A stretch of DNA of 64,000 bases from assembly GCA_903901335.1 (NCBI GenBank), contig CAIUQR010000130.1:1-64000 (forward strand), read 5' to 3'. The position numbers and the translations under genes were made by a program. The notes beneath the pieces were generated by a model. The model made no database searches. It saw only the letters and a program-made list of their open reading frames with translations, and was not told the origin of the DNA. Each line of letters starts with the position of its first letter. The stretch's first letter is position 1. The DNA comes from an uncultured delta proteobacterium (GTDB lineage: Bacteria; Desulfobacterota; Desulfobulbia; Desulfobulbales; Desulfocapsaceae). Positions 8,833 through 18,413 of the stretch are shown piece by piece.

Positions 8833-10980
8833 TCAATGCTCATCATAACTATTTCGAACGAGGACTTCGCGAGGACGGGCTCCATCTGCCGGCCCGACAA
8901 TCCCCTCCTGTTCCATGGTCTCTATCATCCTTGCCGCCCTGTTGTAGCCAACCCGCAGGCGGCGCTGCAGCATGGAAATCGAGGCCTGGCCGGATTCACA
9001 GACTATACTCACCGCCTCGTCATAGCGATCATCCGTTTCCACCTCATCGCCTGAGGCAGCCGTTGAGGTTTCCGTCTCGATCTCCTCAATGACGGAATCA
9101 TCATAGTTCGCTGAGCCCTGTTTTCTCAAAAACGCGACCAGTCGTGTAGTCTCATCTTCCGAGATATAGGCCCCGTGTATCCTCAGAAGTCCGGCGCTTC
9201 CCGGAGGCAGATACAGCATATCTCCGGCACCGAGAAGGTGTTCCGCGCCGGAAGTGTCGATAATCGTGCGGGAATCGATCTTGGAAGAAACCTTGAAGGA
9301 AATCCTGGTTGGAAAATTCGCCTTGATAAGACCGGTCAACACATCCACCGATGGTCTCTGGGTCGCCAGGATCAGATGGATGCCGGCAGCCCTGGCCATC
9401 TGGGCAAGACGGGCGATAGACCCCTCTACATCTTTGGACGCAATCATCATCAAATCGGCAAGCTCATCAACTATGACAACAATATAGGGGAGTTTTTCCT
9501 TGGCATTTTCATTATAGGAGTCAAAGCCTTTGACCTTCGCCTCCTCCAGCAGTCTGTAGCGCCTCTCCATTTCCCTGACCGCCCATTGCAGGGCACGGGA
9601 GGCCATCTTCGGTTCAACCACCACCGGATGAAGAAGATGGGGGATACCTTCATACCCCGAGAGTTCAATCCGCTTCGGATCAACCATCAGAAAACGGACT
9701 TCATCCGGGGTTGCATTGTAGAGAATTGAGGCGATAATGGTATTAATCGCTACACTTTTTCCGGCACCGGTGGCCCCGGCAATGAGCAGATGCGGCATCC
9801 TGGCCAGATCGCCGATGACCGCATTGCCGACCACATCGAGACCCAGAGCAATTGAAAGCTTGCTGGAATTATTGAGATAATTGTCTGACCCAAGCAGATC
9901 CCTGATATAGACTATCTGTCTGAACGCATTAGGAATTTCAATGCCGAGCGCAGCTTTCCCAGGCACCGAGCCGACCACCCGGACCGATTGTGCCTTCAGC
10001 CCCAGGGCCAGATCGTCGGCAAGACCGACAATCTTATTTATCTTTATACCCGGTGCCGGTGCATACTCATAGGTCGTCACCACAGGTCCCGGCGATATCC
10101 CGACAACCTTTCCGGATACGCCGAAATTGCTCAGTTTCTGTTCAAGCTGCTTCGAGATCGCATAATAAATCTCCTCATCGACCTCCTTTTGAACCTGTTT
10201 GTTTTTCTTGAGTAACGTAAGAGAGGGGAGTTTCCATTCACCACGGGCTACAGGGCGCAGGGTGAAAGCGTCTTCTTTGTCCGCAGGACCAGCGACCTTC
10301 GGCAGTTCTTTTACAACAGGGGAAGAGGGCAGAGGCAAAGATATCGGATCCAGGCTGGGACCTGTCCTTCTAATGACAATCTGTCTTTCCTTCTCAACAC
10401 TTTCTTTCTGCCCTTTTCCAAAAACACCCCCCCACAGCCATCCAAGGATACTTCGCCCTGTCCTCAGCAGAAAGGAACACAAACTGTAAGGAGAAAACTG
10501 TGTGGATATCATCATTGAAATAAGGAACAGCAGCAAAAGAGTGAGCACGGTCCCGGCCTCACCAAGCATTAAACGGATCAATCTGAAAACTGTTTTCCCG
10601 ATAAATCCCCCGGCCTCGAGGAAACGCTGATCATATAAGGCCATCGCTGAGAGAAGGGCACAGAAGGAGACCACCGCACCGGTGAGTCCAAAGACAATCT
10701 GAGGAAGACGCTCAAAGGACATTTGAGGGCCTAAAAACAGAAATGACGCCAAAAAAAGAAGGGCGGCCAGCAAAAAAGACCCCCGGCCGAGAAAACCAAT
10801 CAGAATTTCTGAAATGAGCTGTCCAACTTCACCGCACCAGTTAGCATTGGCGTTCTGGTAGTGAGAGACCAGGGCGAGAGTGAGAAAAATCGACACGAAT
10901 ACCCCGAGGACAGCGGCCGATTCCTTCTTGAACCCGGGGTGCATTGTTTCTTTGGTCATGACGAAAAAATACTCCGACAT
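8833..10980 (-). CDS. ftsK: DNA translocase FtsK
   Basis: FtsK pumps chromosomal DNA at the division septum and helps resolve chromosome dimers. The 715-residue protein has four N-terminal membrane segments (about residues 22-160) and a short linker. The RecA-like motor has Walker A GATGAGKS near 403-410 and Walker B IVVIVDELADL near 500. A C-terminal winged-helix gamma domain is present (YDEAVSIVCESGQASISMLQ to the end). The start is uncertain: ATG 10980 is used, a GTG lies immediately upstream and another ATG is at 10959. Its linker is much shorter than in E. coli FtsK, as in SpoIIIE-type proteins. Confidence 0.93.
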   Translation of the reverse strand: MSEYFFVMTKETMHPGFKKESAAVLGVFVSIFLTLALVSHYQNANANWCGEVGQLISEILIGFLGRGSFLLAALLFLASFLFLGPQMSFERLPQIVFGLTGAVVSFCALLSAMALYDQRFLEAGGFIGKTVFRLIRLMLGEAGTVLTLLLLFLISMMISTQFSPYSLCSFLLRTGRSILGWLWGGVFGKGQKESVEKERQIVIRRTGPSLDPISLPLPSSPVVKELPKVAGPADKEDAFTLRPVARGEWKLPSLTLLKKNKQVQKEVDEEIYYAISKQLEQKLSNFGVSGKVVGISPGPVVTTYEYAPAPGIKINKIVGLADDLALGLKAQSVRVVGSVPGKAALGIEIPNAFRQIVYIRDLLGSDNYLNNSSKLSIALGLDVVGNAVIGDLARMPHLLIAGATGAGKSVAINTIIASILYNATPDEVRFLMVDPKRIELSGYEGIPHLLHPVVVEPKMASRALQWAVREMERRYRLLEEAKVKGFDSYNENAKEKLPYIVVIVDELADLMMIASKDVEGSIARLAQMARAAGIHLILATQRPSVDVLTGLIKANFPTRISFKVSSKIDSRTIIDTSGAEHLLGAGDMLYLPPGSAGLLRIHGAYISEDETTRLVAFLRKQGSANYDDSVIEEIETETSTAASGDEVETDDRYDEAVSIVCESGQASISMLQRRLRVGYNRAARMIETMEQEGIVGPADGARPREVLVRNSYDEH

Positions 10981-11224
10981 CACATCTTATGAAAGAGTAT
11001 ACGGATGCCCCGGCTGGACCAGGAAAGGGTGCATCCAACAATCAGGGCCACCCCATTGGCATATCCCCCATTTGCAGGTATACCCCCGGATGACCGTCTT
11101 TGATTTACCGGTAATACTTAGGAAAAGAAAAACTCAGTGTGGTGTAATAAGAATTTAATAAAAATGCAAGGGAACCTGTAAAACGGTTCGTAGACCTGAC
11201 TGCTGCCGAACGGATTTTTCCGGT

Positions 11225-11647
11225 TTATGTGTGAATGAGCGTTTTCACTGCATCAAGAATACCATTTATAAATGCCGGTGACTCTTCACTGCCATACCGT
11301 TTGGCAATTTCAACCGCTTCATTAATCGCAACCTGATCCGGGACATCCTCACAGTACAACATCTCAAACACTCCGATGCGCAGAAGATTCCTGTCTGTGA
11401 GTGCGATTCTCTCCAGACGCCAATTTTTCGCACACTGGCCAATCAAACTGTCGATATGATCACGGTTCCGTACAATGCCCTGCACAAGATCCAGCGTATA
11501 GGGACGCGCCTTTCTGCTCACCTGATAGAGGTCGCAGAACATATCAAACCGCTCATTCATCTCCCCTTGCCGGATCTCTTCAGCGACAAAATCATCCTGA
11601 AAAAGAAACTGCAGGGCTGACTCCCTGGATTTTCGACGTATTCCCAT
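11225..11647 (-). CDS. nusB: Transcription antitermination factor NusB
   Basis: A 140-residue all-helical NusB protein (MGIRRKSRESALQFLFQDDF at the start; IALTDRNLLRIGVFEML and AINEAVEIAKRYGSEES in the core). NusB binds boxA RNA with NusE (S10) in rRNA antitermination complexes. It follows ribH by 48 bp; ribH-nusB adjacency is common in bacteria, so it is probably in the riboflavin operon. Confidence 0.93.
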   Translation of the reverse strand: MGIRRKSRESALQFLFQDDFVAEEIRQGEMNERFDMFCDLYQVSRKARPYTLDLVQGIVRNRDHIDSLIGQCAKNWRLERIALTDRNLLRIGVFEMLYCEDVPDQVAINEAVEIAKRYGSEESPAFINGILDAVKTLIHT

Positions 11648-11695
11648 AAGATAATCTACAAAAAATTCAAGCCAAAGGAAGCCGGCAGAGAAACA

Positions 11696-12163
11696 TCAGC
11701 TCAGATTAGCCACCAGGTTTGCCATCTCAATTGCAGCCACGGCAACCTCGGAGCCTTTGTTTCCGGCCTTGGTGCCGGATCGTTCGATGGCCTGTTCAAT
11801 ATTCTCAGTGGTCAGAACGCCGAAGAGCACCGGTATCCCCGTTTCCAGACCAACTTGGGCCGCCCCTTTTGACACCTCATTGACGACCACATCAAAGTGG
11901 GGCGTGGCCCCGCGAATCACCACACCCAGGCAGATAATCGCATGGTATTTCTGTGATCCGGCAAGTTTTTTCGCGATTAGCGGTATCTCAAAGGCACCCG
12001 GAACCCTGACAACATCAATATCCGTATCGAGTGCTCCCGAACGCAGCAGGGTGTCAATCGCCCCTTCTCGTAGCTTCTCCGCAATAAATGAATTAAACCG
12101 CGCGACAATAATAGCAAATTTTTTCCCATCTGCCTTAAGGTGCCCTTCAATTACATTTACCAT
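11696..12163 (-). CDS. ribH: 6,7-dimethyl-8-ribityllumazine synthase
   Basis: RibH condenses 5-amino-6-ribitylamino-uracil with 3,4-dihydroxy-2-butanone 4-phosphate, the penultimate step of riboflavin synthesis. The protein shows [28 protein letters not shown] (with the catalytic His) and [18 protein letters not shown] 12163 gives 155 residues, the usual length, and has AAGGCGG upstream. A longer frame back to 12223 overlaps ribBA and lacks family sequence, so it was not used. It lies between ribBA and nusB. Confidence 0.95.
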   Translation of the reverse strand: MVNVIEGHLKADGKKFAIIVARFNSFIAEKLREGAIDTLLRSGALDTDIDVVRVPGAFEIPLIAKKLAGSQKYHAIICLGVVIRGATPHFDVVVNEVSKGAAQVGLETGIPVLFGVLTTENIEQAIERSGTKAGNKGSEVAVAAIEMANLVANLS

Positions 12164-12219
12164 TTTTTCCGCCTTATTATAATATGTTATGATACAGGAA
12201 ACGACGAACCTCCGAAAGG

Positions 12220-13428
12220 TCAATCCACCTGAATAAGATGCCCCATTCTATCGCGTTTACACTGGAGATACCCTTTGTTTTCATCCCCGGCCTCAATCTC
12301 CAGAGGAAATCGATCAACGACTTCGAGTCCATAGCCATCGAGGCCGATTATTTTTTTCGGGTTATTGGTCAGAAGTCCCATCTTGCGCACACCAAGATCC
12401 CGGAGGATCTGGGCTCCAATGCCATAATCGCGAAGGTCAGGTTTGAAACCCAGTTTAATATTGGCCTCGACCGTATCGATTCCTTCATCATCCTGGAGCT
12501 TATAGGCCTTAATCTTATTGACAAGCCCTATCCCCCGTCCCTCCTGCCGCATATAGAGGAGCACGCCGCATCCTTCCTGATCGATCATCCGCATTGCAGC
12601 ATTCAGCTGCAGGCCGCAATCGCACCGTGAAGAGCCGAAGACATCGCCGGTCAGGCATTCCGAATGGACCCGGACCAGGACCCTCTTTTTCGGATCTATC
12701 GTCCCTTTCACCAGGGCCAGGTGCTCATAGGTGTCGACATCATTGGTGTAGACGATAGCCCTGAACTCTCCTGCATTCTCTGTCGGAATCCTCGCCTCCG
12801 CAACCCTGTGGATCAGAATATCCCGACGCAGGCGATAGGCCACCAGATCGGCAATGGTCGCAATCTTCAGGTCATGCTCACGTGCAAATTTTTCAAGATC
12901 AGGCATCCTCGCCATCGTTCCGTCTTCGTTCATGATCTCACAGATCACTCCGGCAGTGGTCATCCCGGCAAGCCTGGCAAGATCAACGGAACCTTCGGTC
13001 TGACCGGTGCGGACAAGGACCCCGCCCGCCCGGGCCCTGAGCGGAAATATATGGCCTGGGCTGACGAGATCGCGAGGTCCGGAATTCGGCGCTACCGCCG
13101 CCTGGATGGTGCGCGCACGGTCCGCCGCCGATATCCCTGTTGATACCCCGGTTCTTGCCTCAATGCTGATCGTAAATCCGGTTCCATAGGGCGATTTGTT
13201 GTTGGCGACCATCATCGGCAGCTCCAATCTCTCCACCAGGTCCGGACTGAGTGTAAGGCAGATGAGCCCCCTTCCGTACCGGGCCATGAAGTTTATTGCC
13301 TCCGTGGTCACGGACTCTGCGGCCATACACAGGTCACCCTCATTTTCACGATCCTCATCATCAACCAGAATAACCATCTTTCCGGCTTTGATATCTTCAA
13401 TTACCTCTTCAATTGGACTGACTGCCAT
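12220..13428 (-). CDS. ribBA: Bifunctional DHBP synthase / GTP cyclohydrolase II
   Basis: The two entry enzymes of riboflavin synthesis are fused. The N-terminal half is 3,4-dihydroxy-2-butanone-4-phosphate synthase ([32 protein letters not shown]). The C-terminal half is GTP cyclohydrolase II, with zinc ligands in [17 protein letters not shown] and the GTP-binding RQEGRGIGL. From ATG 13428 it is 402 residues. A GTG three codons upstream (13437) is an alternative start, but the ATG has the better-placed weak ribosome-binding site. It lies downstream of ribE and upstream of ribH. Confidence 0.95.
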   Translation of the reverse strand: MAVSPIEEVIEDIKAGKMVILVDDEDRENEGDLCMAAESVTTEAINFMARYGRGLICLTLSPDLVERLELPMMVANNKSPYGTGFTISIEARTGVSTGISAADRARTIQAAVAPNSGPRDLVSPGHIFPLRARAGGVLVRTGQTEGSVDLARLAGMTTAGVICEIMNEDGTMARMPDLEKFAREHDLKIATIADLVAYRLRRDILIHRVAEARIPTENAGEFRAIVYTNDVDTYEHLALVKGTIDPKKRVLVRVHSECLTGDVFGSSRCDCGLQLNAAMRMIDQEGCGVLLYMRQEGRGIGLVNKIKAYKLQDDEGIDTVEANIKLGFKPDLRDYGIGAQILRDLGVRKMGLLTNNPKKIIGLDGYGLEVVDRFPLEIEAGDENKGYLQCKRDRMGHLIQVD

Positions 13429-13469
13429 AATACTCACATAAGTGGTTGAATTTATACAAATACATAGTG

Positions 13470-14129
13470 CTAATTAAACCCGTGTTTCGCCAGAAATCCG
13501 GGGTTTATCCCTTCCTCGTCCGAAGACCGGGTGGCAGACTGTCGGGGAGTCAGAAGCTTTTCCACATACTTCCCGATAATGTCCACTTCAATATTCACCG
13601 TCCCGCCTTTTCGCAACAGGCCCAGCGTGCTCACCTGCAGGGTATGGGGGATAATGGACACCGAAAACCGGCCGCCACTGCAGCTGTTTACCGTCAGACT
13701 GATACCGTCAATGGTAACCGACCCTTTTTCTATCACATACCGGCCGAGCCTTTCGGGCAGGGCAAAGGTGAAGAGTGTAAATTCACCGGCGGGTCGTTTT
13801 TCATGGACTTGGGCCACGCAATCGACATGGCCCGAAACGATATGCCCCCCAAGCCGGTCTGAAAGACGCAGCGCCCGTTCCATATTGACCATGCCGCCGA
13901 TGGCTAGTCCGCCAAGAGTGGTCCGGGACAGCGTCTCCGGTGAGACATCCGCCAGAAACGTCCTTTCCTGGAAGGCATAGGCGGTTAAACAGACACCGTT
14001 GACAGCAATCGATTCGCCCTCACTCGGGTCCTCCAGATCAAAGCCTGCCTCTATCCTGAACGTTACCCCGCCACCGGCGGTCCGTTTTTCAATCAGTTTT
14101 CCAGTTCCTTCGATAATCCCGGTAAACAT
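13470..14129 (-). CDS. ribE: Riboflavin synthase, alpha chain
   Basis: Riboflavin synthase dismutates two lumazine molecules to riboflavin. The 219-residue protein has the characteristic N-terminus MFTGIIEGTGKL and two internally repeated lumazine-binding barrels: GESIAVNGVCLTA with LGGHIVSGHVD, and GSVTIDGISLTVNS. It starts 20 bp after the TPR gene and is followed closely by ribBA. Confidence 0.95.
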   Translation of the reverse strand: MFTGIIEGTGKLIEKRTAGGGVTFRIEAGFDLEDPSEGESIAVNGVCLTAYAFQERTFLADVSPETLSRTTLGGLAIGGMVNMERALRLSDRLGGHIVSGHVDCVAQVHEKRPAGEFTLFTFALPERLGRYVIEKGSVTIDGISLTVNSCSGGRFSVSIIPHTLQVSTLGLLRKGGTVNIEVDIIGKYVEKLLTPRQSATRSSDEEGINPGFLAKHGFN

Positions 14130-14149
14130 GAACAGGCTCTCAATCGGTA

Positions 14150-14740
14150 TCAGCAGGCCTTTTCAAGGTCTTTGGCCTTCTGCAGATACCCTTCGGCGAT
14201 ATTTTTATGTTTGAAATTGGCATGAATTGAGGCGATGGTACGGTACGCATCCGCTGCCTTTGCCTGCTCACCAGCCTCCAGATAGATTTCGGCCATCTGT
14301 TCCAAAACGGCTACCGTCCCTTGCGGATCGTTATTATCATGATATTTTTCCAGCAGGTCAAGACAAATACCGATCGCCTTTTTAAACTGCCCCTGGCCTC
14401 GATACACCAGAACAAACTGATTTGACAGGGCAAGCATGCTCATCGGATCATGGAGTTTTTCGCAGATCTCCCAGGCCCGGCTGTAGTGACTCAGGGCCTG
14501 ATCATAGTCCTTCTTGGCCAGACAGACATGCCCCATCTGGTTGGATGCATTGGCGATCCCGCTCTGGTCTTCTCTTTGCTGATACCCGAGCAGGGCATTA
14601 TGAAGGGCCACTGCGGCTTGAGAAAGCTCCTCTTTCTGCAGAAGATCTTTACCCTGTTCATAGTCGGCCTGTACCGGATCCGAACTTTTTTCACCCTGCA
14701 TCGGAGCGATGTCCTGTATGCTCTGTACAGATTTACTCAT
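14150..14740 (-). CDS. TPR-repeat protein of unknown function
   Basis: A 196-residue soluble protein made mostly of tetratricopeptide repeats (for example LLQKEELSQAAVALHNALLG, CLAKKDYDQALSHYSRAWEI, EIYLEAGEQAKAADAYRTIA). TPRs mediate protein-protein contacts, and no catalytic motif is seen. ATG 14740 has GGAGG at 8-base spacing and overlaps the stop of the upstream gene by 8 bp, indicating translational coupling. It sits between the zinc-ribbon/HEAT gene and ribE on the same strand. Confidence 0.8.
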   Translation of the reverse strand: MSKSVQSIQDIAPMQGEKSSDPVQADYEQGKDLLQKEELSQAAVALHNALLGYQQREDQSGIANASNQMGHVCLAKKDYDQALSHYSRAWEICEKLHDPMSMLALSNQFVLVYRGQGQFKKAIGICLDLLEKYHDNNDPQGTVAVLEQMAEIYLEAGEQAKAADAYRTIASIHANFKHKNIAEGYLQKAKDLEKAC

Positions 14741-15869
14741 TGCTTTTTCCTCCATGAATCGCGGCAAGGGCCCTGGAGGCCTCTGCTGCGACAGTAGTTT
14801 TTACAGCCTCCCCGCTCTCCCATATGATCAGCTCTTCCGAGTCACCCTTTAACGCCATAAGCTGAACGGCAACCTCCGTCGCCTTGATCCGCCCCAGCAG
14901 CCGCGCCACCTGCCCGCGCAGAGCCGCTTCCGGATGATTGAGAAAATGGAAAAGAGTGTAAAATTGGGTGTCCCGAATCAGGTCGGGTCGTGTTACCGCA
15001 ATCTCGGCCAGAGCCCAGACCACCTGCTCCTGTGTTGATCTTTCTCCCATGTATCCGAGGAGATGCCTGGTAAATGCCCCGAAGATGTCAGGTCGTGCGG
15101 CAATTACACTTCCGATGGTTTCAACCATTCCCCAGGGAGTTGCGGCAGAGTCGGAACAGGCCTCAAAAAGCCTGTGCAGCAGCTCGGACACCTGGCCTGG
15201 CTCCCGGCTTGCAACCCTTGCCGATACTCTGCCGATAACCCAGGCCGTCAACCAGCGATCATCATCCTGGGGGGTATAGAGAAGACGCTGCATCAGCCGC
15301 AAGGTCTTTTTGTCATCAAAGCACAAAGAGACCAGACCGTCGATATCCCCTTTCAAAACAAGGTCCTTCACTTTTTTCTTGTCAGCTTTCCCCCGAATAT
15401 GGTTCTTGTCCGGAGCAGGTTCAACGAAGGCCTCCGGAGCAGGAGCGGGAGTGCCCATCTGTTCGATCAGCTGCTGCTTCTTCTCGCTCACCCGTCTGGA
15501 TAAATCTGAAATTTCGGTATGCAGACGGACAAAATAGAGAACACCCCGTACCGGTCGGCCATCGATATTCTTCAGATCCACCACCTGGTGGGTAGTCTCA
15601 TCGTAATTTTCTATCCGCCCGGTGAGATAATCATCTTCGGGCATCAGTTCCCAGGCCAAATCCCAGTTATCATCACAGGCATACACCAGGGTTTCCACCA
15701 TGGCAGACCCCACATTATGACCTGTCGGGTCGCAGGTATAGACGGCACCGCACTGACAACGTCCGATCGGAAACTCGCGCATCCTTCGCTTCGGGGCGTC
15801 GGTTGCCTTTTCGACCTTCTGCCCGCAAAACGGGCACCACGGACGTTTAACGATTCTTCCTTTATTCAT
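14733..15869 (-). CDS. Zinc-ribbon / HEAT-like repeat protein (DVU0298-like), unknown function
   Basis: A 378-residue protein. The N-terminus has a probable zinc ribbon (CPFCGQKV and GRCQCGAVYTC). The middle contains a region with GRIENYDETTHQVV. The C-terminal half has HEAT-like helical repeats (about residues 170-370: MVETIGSVIAARPDIFG, VVWALAEIAVTRPDLI, ALRGQVARLLGRIKATEVA). I recall a family annotated as DVU0298-like in Deltaproteobacteria with this layout but could not check it. The function is unknown. It is coupled to the downstream TPR gene by an 8-bp overlap. Confidence 0.75.
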   Translation of the reverse strand: MNKGRIVKRPWCPFCGQKVEKATDAPKRRMREFPIGRCQCGAVYTCDPTGHNVGSAMVETLVYACDDNWDLAWELMPEDDYLTGRIENYDETTHQVVDLKNIDGRPVRGVLYFVRLHTEISDLSRRVSEKKQQLIEQMGTPAPAPEAFVEPAPDKNHIRGKADKKKVKDLVLKGDIDGLVSLCFDDKKTLRLMQRLLYTPQDDDRWLTAWVIGRVSARVASREPGQVSELLHRLFEACSDSAATPWGMVETIGSVIAARPDIFGAFTRHLLGYMGERSTQEQVVWALAEIAVTRPDLIRDTQFYTLFHFLNHPEAALRGQVARLLGRIKATEVAVQLMALKGDSEELIIWESGEAVKTTVAAEASRALAAIHGGKSNE

Positions 15870-15918
15870 ATCGGCCTATGGGATCGCATAATCGTAATGG
15901 CCAGACCTGTCTCAGGCA

Positions 15919-16548
15919 TCATGCCAGTTTCTCAGCAAGTCTGCCGGCGAAATTGTGATCGACCGAATAGCCAAGTTCCCTGGCCTTTTCCATATGCTTT
16001 TCCGCCTCCCGATAATCGGCGCAGAAATAGAGGGCAACAGCAAGATTATTGTGGGCAAGGGCGGATTCAGGCTCCAGCTCGACCCCTTTTCTAGCAGCCA
16101 TCAAGGCCCGCTCGTCTTCGCCTTTCATGGTCAGGACAGAGGTCAGATTCATCCAGACTGTGGCAAGTTTCGGATTAAACTGGATAGCTTTCTCGTATGC
16201 CGCAATGGCCTTGTCCAACTCACTGTTCTGCTGCCAGATAAGCCCCATATTCGCATGGGCCTGGGCCATTTCCGGTTGAACCTTGATCGCTCTTTCATTG
16301 AGTTCCCTGGCCTTGGCCAGATCACCGCGACCAAAGTAGATCGCGCCCAGATTGATCATGCTTTCTCCCGTCAGGGGATCAAGCTTAATCGCCCGTTCAA
16401 GCGATATGATTGCTTCATCAATCCGTCCCGCTTTGAGATATACAAGCCCGAGGTGATGGTGAGCCACCACGTTTTCCGGATTCTGTTCACATTTTTTTTC
16501 GAGTTCTTCAATAATCTTGAGTAGATCTTCTTTAACCGGTTCCGACAT
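15919..16548 (-). CDS. TPR-repeat protein of unknown function
   Basis: A 209-residue protein with about four consecutive TPRs (HHLGLVYLKAGRIDEAIISL, INLGAIYFGRGDLAKARELN, ANMGLIWQQNSELDKAIAAY, and a last repeat ending MEKARELGY). No signal peptide or membrane segment is seen. ATG 16548 has GAGGGG close upstream; an in-frame TTG at 16560 is less likely. It is the first gene of the TPR/HEAT/TPR trio downstream of ribF. Confidence 0.8.
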   Translation of the reverse strand: MSEPVKEDLLKIIEELEKKCEQNPENVVAHHHLGLVYLKAGRIDEAIISLERAIKLDPLTGESMINLGAIYFGRGDLAKARELNERAIKVQPEMAQAHANMGLIWQQNSELDKAIAAYEKAIQFNPKLATVWMNLTSVLTMKGEDERALMAARKGVELEPESALAHNNLAVALYFCADYREAEKHMEKARELGYSVDHNFAGRLAEKLA

Positions 16549-16793
16549 AATACCCCTCAATGCTTATCTTACTCTCAAGGCCATCGCTCCATCTTTGTCA
16601 CAAAAAGATTTTCAGGCTATGAAGCAGATACAAAATCAATATAACTACTTATATACTCTACAAGAATATATCTTCGACATCACAAGAGAGATTGAGCTCT
16701 CTCTCAAATCAGGCGGATACACTATAGGCACATTGGACACACATGCAAGAAGAAAATCGTCCAACGCCTTTGGTCTGGTTTGCAAATGGGATT

Positions 16794-17747
16794 TCACCGT
16801 GAACGATCAATCTGTCTGGTCGTCCGGCCAAGAACCTCTTTTGCCTGAACAACATCACGGGCTATCTGGGCTGAAAGCTCCTCAATGCTTGAGAATTTTC
16901 TTTCGTCGCGCATAAAATGGAGAAGATTTACCTTGATAGGTTTCCCGTAAATATCCTGACTAAAGTTAAAAATATGAGCCTCAGCTATGAGTTTATTCTC
17001 ACTGAATGTAGGGTTAAATCCAATATTTATCACGCCGCCATAACTTTTACCGTCATATATTACCTGACACACATAGACCCCGTATTTAGGAAGAAGATCC
17101 TCTTCGTCGACATGCAGATTGGCAGTTGGAAAGCCGATCTCTTTCCCCCCGCGCTGCTTCCCCCTCTGCACTTCCCCGCGAATCTGGTAGTAACGTCCTA
17201 ACAATTCCTTGGTTTCCACCATCTTTCCGGCAGTGACGAGTTCCCGGACCTTTGTTGAACTGACCAGGACACCATCCTCATAATACGCCTCGATCACCGT
17301 CACCGAAAAGCCTTTCTCCTCGCCCTGCTGTCTCAGGAAGCTGATATCGCCGGTACGTCCCTTGCCGAAGGCATAATCATATCCGACAAAGAGCTGCTGC
17401 ACCCCGATTCGTTGAATCAGGATCTCATCGACAAACCTGGTCGCTGGTGTAGCCGCGAATTCTTTACTAAACGGAATAATGATCAAAACATCGATTCCCG
17501 ACATCGCAATCAATTCAATTTTCTGTTCACAATTGGAAATCAGCTTGATCCCGCCTGGTCGTAATACCTGCAGAGGATGCGGGTTAAAGGTGATGGCGAT
17601 GCTGGTGCCACGGGAATGGTATGCCCGTTGTTCAACAACATCAAACAATCGCTGATGACCAAGATGAACCCCGTCAAAGTTGCCGATCGTCACACAGGCA
17701 TTGGGGAACGGTTCTTTTATCTCATCAAGTTTTCTATATATTTTCAT
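16794..17747 (-). CDS. ribF: Bifunctional riboflavin kinase / FAD synthetase
   Basis: RibF turns riboflavin into FMN and then FAD. The N-terminal adenylyltransferase domain has the nucleotidyl-transferase signature TIGNFDGVHLGHQRL (residues 21-35). The C-terminal riboflavin kinase domain has KEIGFPTANLHV and GVINIGFNPTF. Its 317 residues are normal for the family. It lies on the same strand as the other rib genes, about 2.7 kb upstream of ribE and separated by three unrelated genes. Confidence 0.95.
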   Translation of the reverse strand: MKIYRKLDEIKEPFPNACVTIGNFDGVHLGHQRLFDVVEQRAYHSRGTSIAITFNPHPLQVLRPGGIKLISNCEQKIELIAMSGIDVLIIIPFSKEFAATPATRFVDEILIQRIGVQQLFVGYDYAFGKGRTGDISFLRQQGEEKGFSVTVIEAYYEDGVLVSSTKVRELVTAGKMVETKELLGRYYQIRGEVQRGKQRGGKEIGFPTANLHVDEEDLLPKYGVYVCQVIYDGKSYGGVINIGFNPTFSENKLIAEAHIFNFSQDIYGKPIKVNLLHFMRDERKFSSIEELSAQIARDVVQAKEVLGRTTRQIDRSR

Positions 17748-17797
17748 AAGATACCAAAAAATTCACCTTGATTTACACATCTTCAGCAAAGAAAGTC

Positions 17798-17826
17798 TTG
17801 ACAAAAACCGGCCCAATAAGCATATT
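17798..17826 (+). promoter_or_regulatory. Promoter of tRNA-Leu
   Basis: TTGACA (17798-17803) is followed after 17 bp by CATATT (17821-17826), about 10 bases before the mature tRNA 5' end. Confidence 0.6.
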
Positions 17827-17836
17827 CATGTCCGTT

Positions 17837-17923
17837 GCCGAAGTGGCGGAATTGGTAGACGCGCTAGGTTCAGGGTCTAGTGGGGGTATCCTCGTGAAAG
17901 TTCGAGTCTTTTCTTCGGCACCA
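17837..17923 (+). tRNA. tRNA-Leu (anticodon CAG)
   Basis: An 87-base class II tRNA: acceptor stem GCCGAAG/CTTCGGC, anticodon loop TTCAGGG (anticodon CAG), a long variable arm, T-arm AGTTCGAGTC and an encoded CCA. A terminator follows immediately. Confidence 0.95.
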
Positions 17924-17931
17924 AAATTACA

Positions 17932-17972
17932 GGGTTGCATGGGTAATCAAGATACCCATGCAACCCTTTTTT
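17932..17972 (+). terminator. Terminator of tRNA-Leu
   Basis: GGGTTGCATGGGTA (17932-17945) pairs perfectly with TACCCATGCAACCC (17953-17966), followed by six T. Confidence 0.92.
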
Positions 17973-18413
17973 ATTTCCTTTTATCAGCAGTTCACAGGTA
18001 GAAGACAATACCGTTCAAGCCCTGGTTTTTCACTTTCTTGTACGACACGTGGTGTATACTCTTTTTGTCCCGGTATTCCAAGCTCTATTGAAAAACTATA
18101 ATACCTCCTGATTTGAAATCAAATCTTCAAATCAAATCTTCTTTAACAGCTTCCTCGACAGTGCATTCTCCTGCTCCTCCATATGTTCAGCAACAATCGC
18201 ATGACAGATATCCTCAATTCACCTCACAAAAAGATTCAGCCTAAATCGACTCCACAAAAAATTCATCAATATTTATTCGGGCATTCATCAATTCAGTTGA
18301 CTATCAATACAAATAAACGTATGGTAGCACGGTAAAAATTCCCCATCATATCAGCGTCATATGTATGATGGATATGCCCTTTATTTTTTAAATATTTTAA
18401 GGAGTTAACGAGG
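17973..18413. other. Gene-free region upstream of pckG
   Basis: About 440 bp without a convincing gene. It holds a short direct repeat (AATCAAATCTTC, twice near 18117-18142). A minus-strand open stretch (about 18138-18230) would read EDICHAIVAEHMEEQENALS but has no proper start and looks like a gene remnant. AAGGAG before pckG lies at its right end. Confidence 0.4.

Noticed and set aside
13430-17747. FMN riboswitch near the rib genes
   Set aside because: No AGGGTGAAATTCC-type RFN elements were found upstream of ribF, ribE or ribBA.
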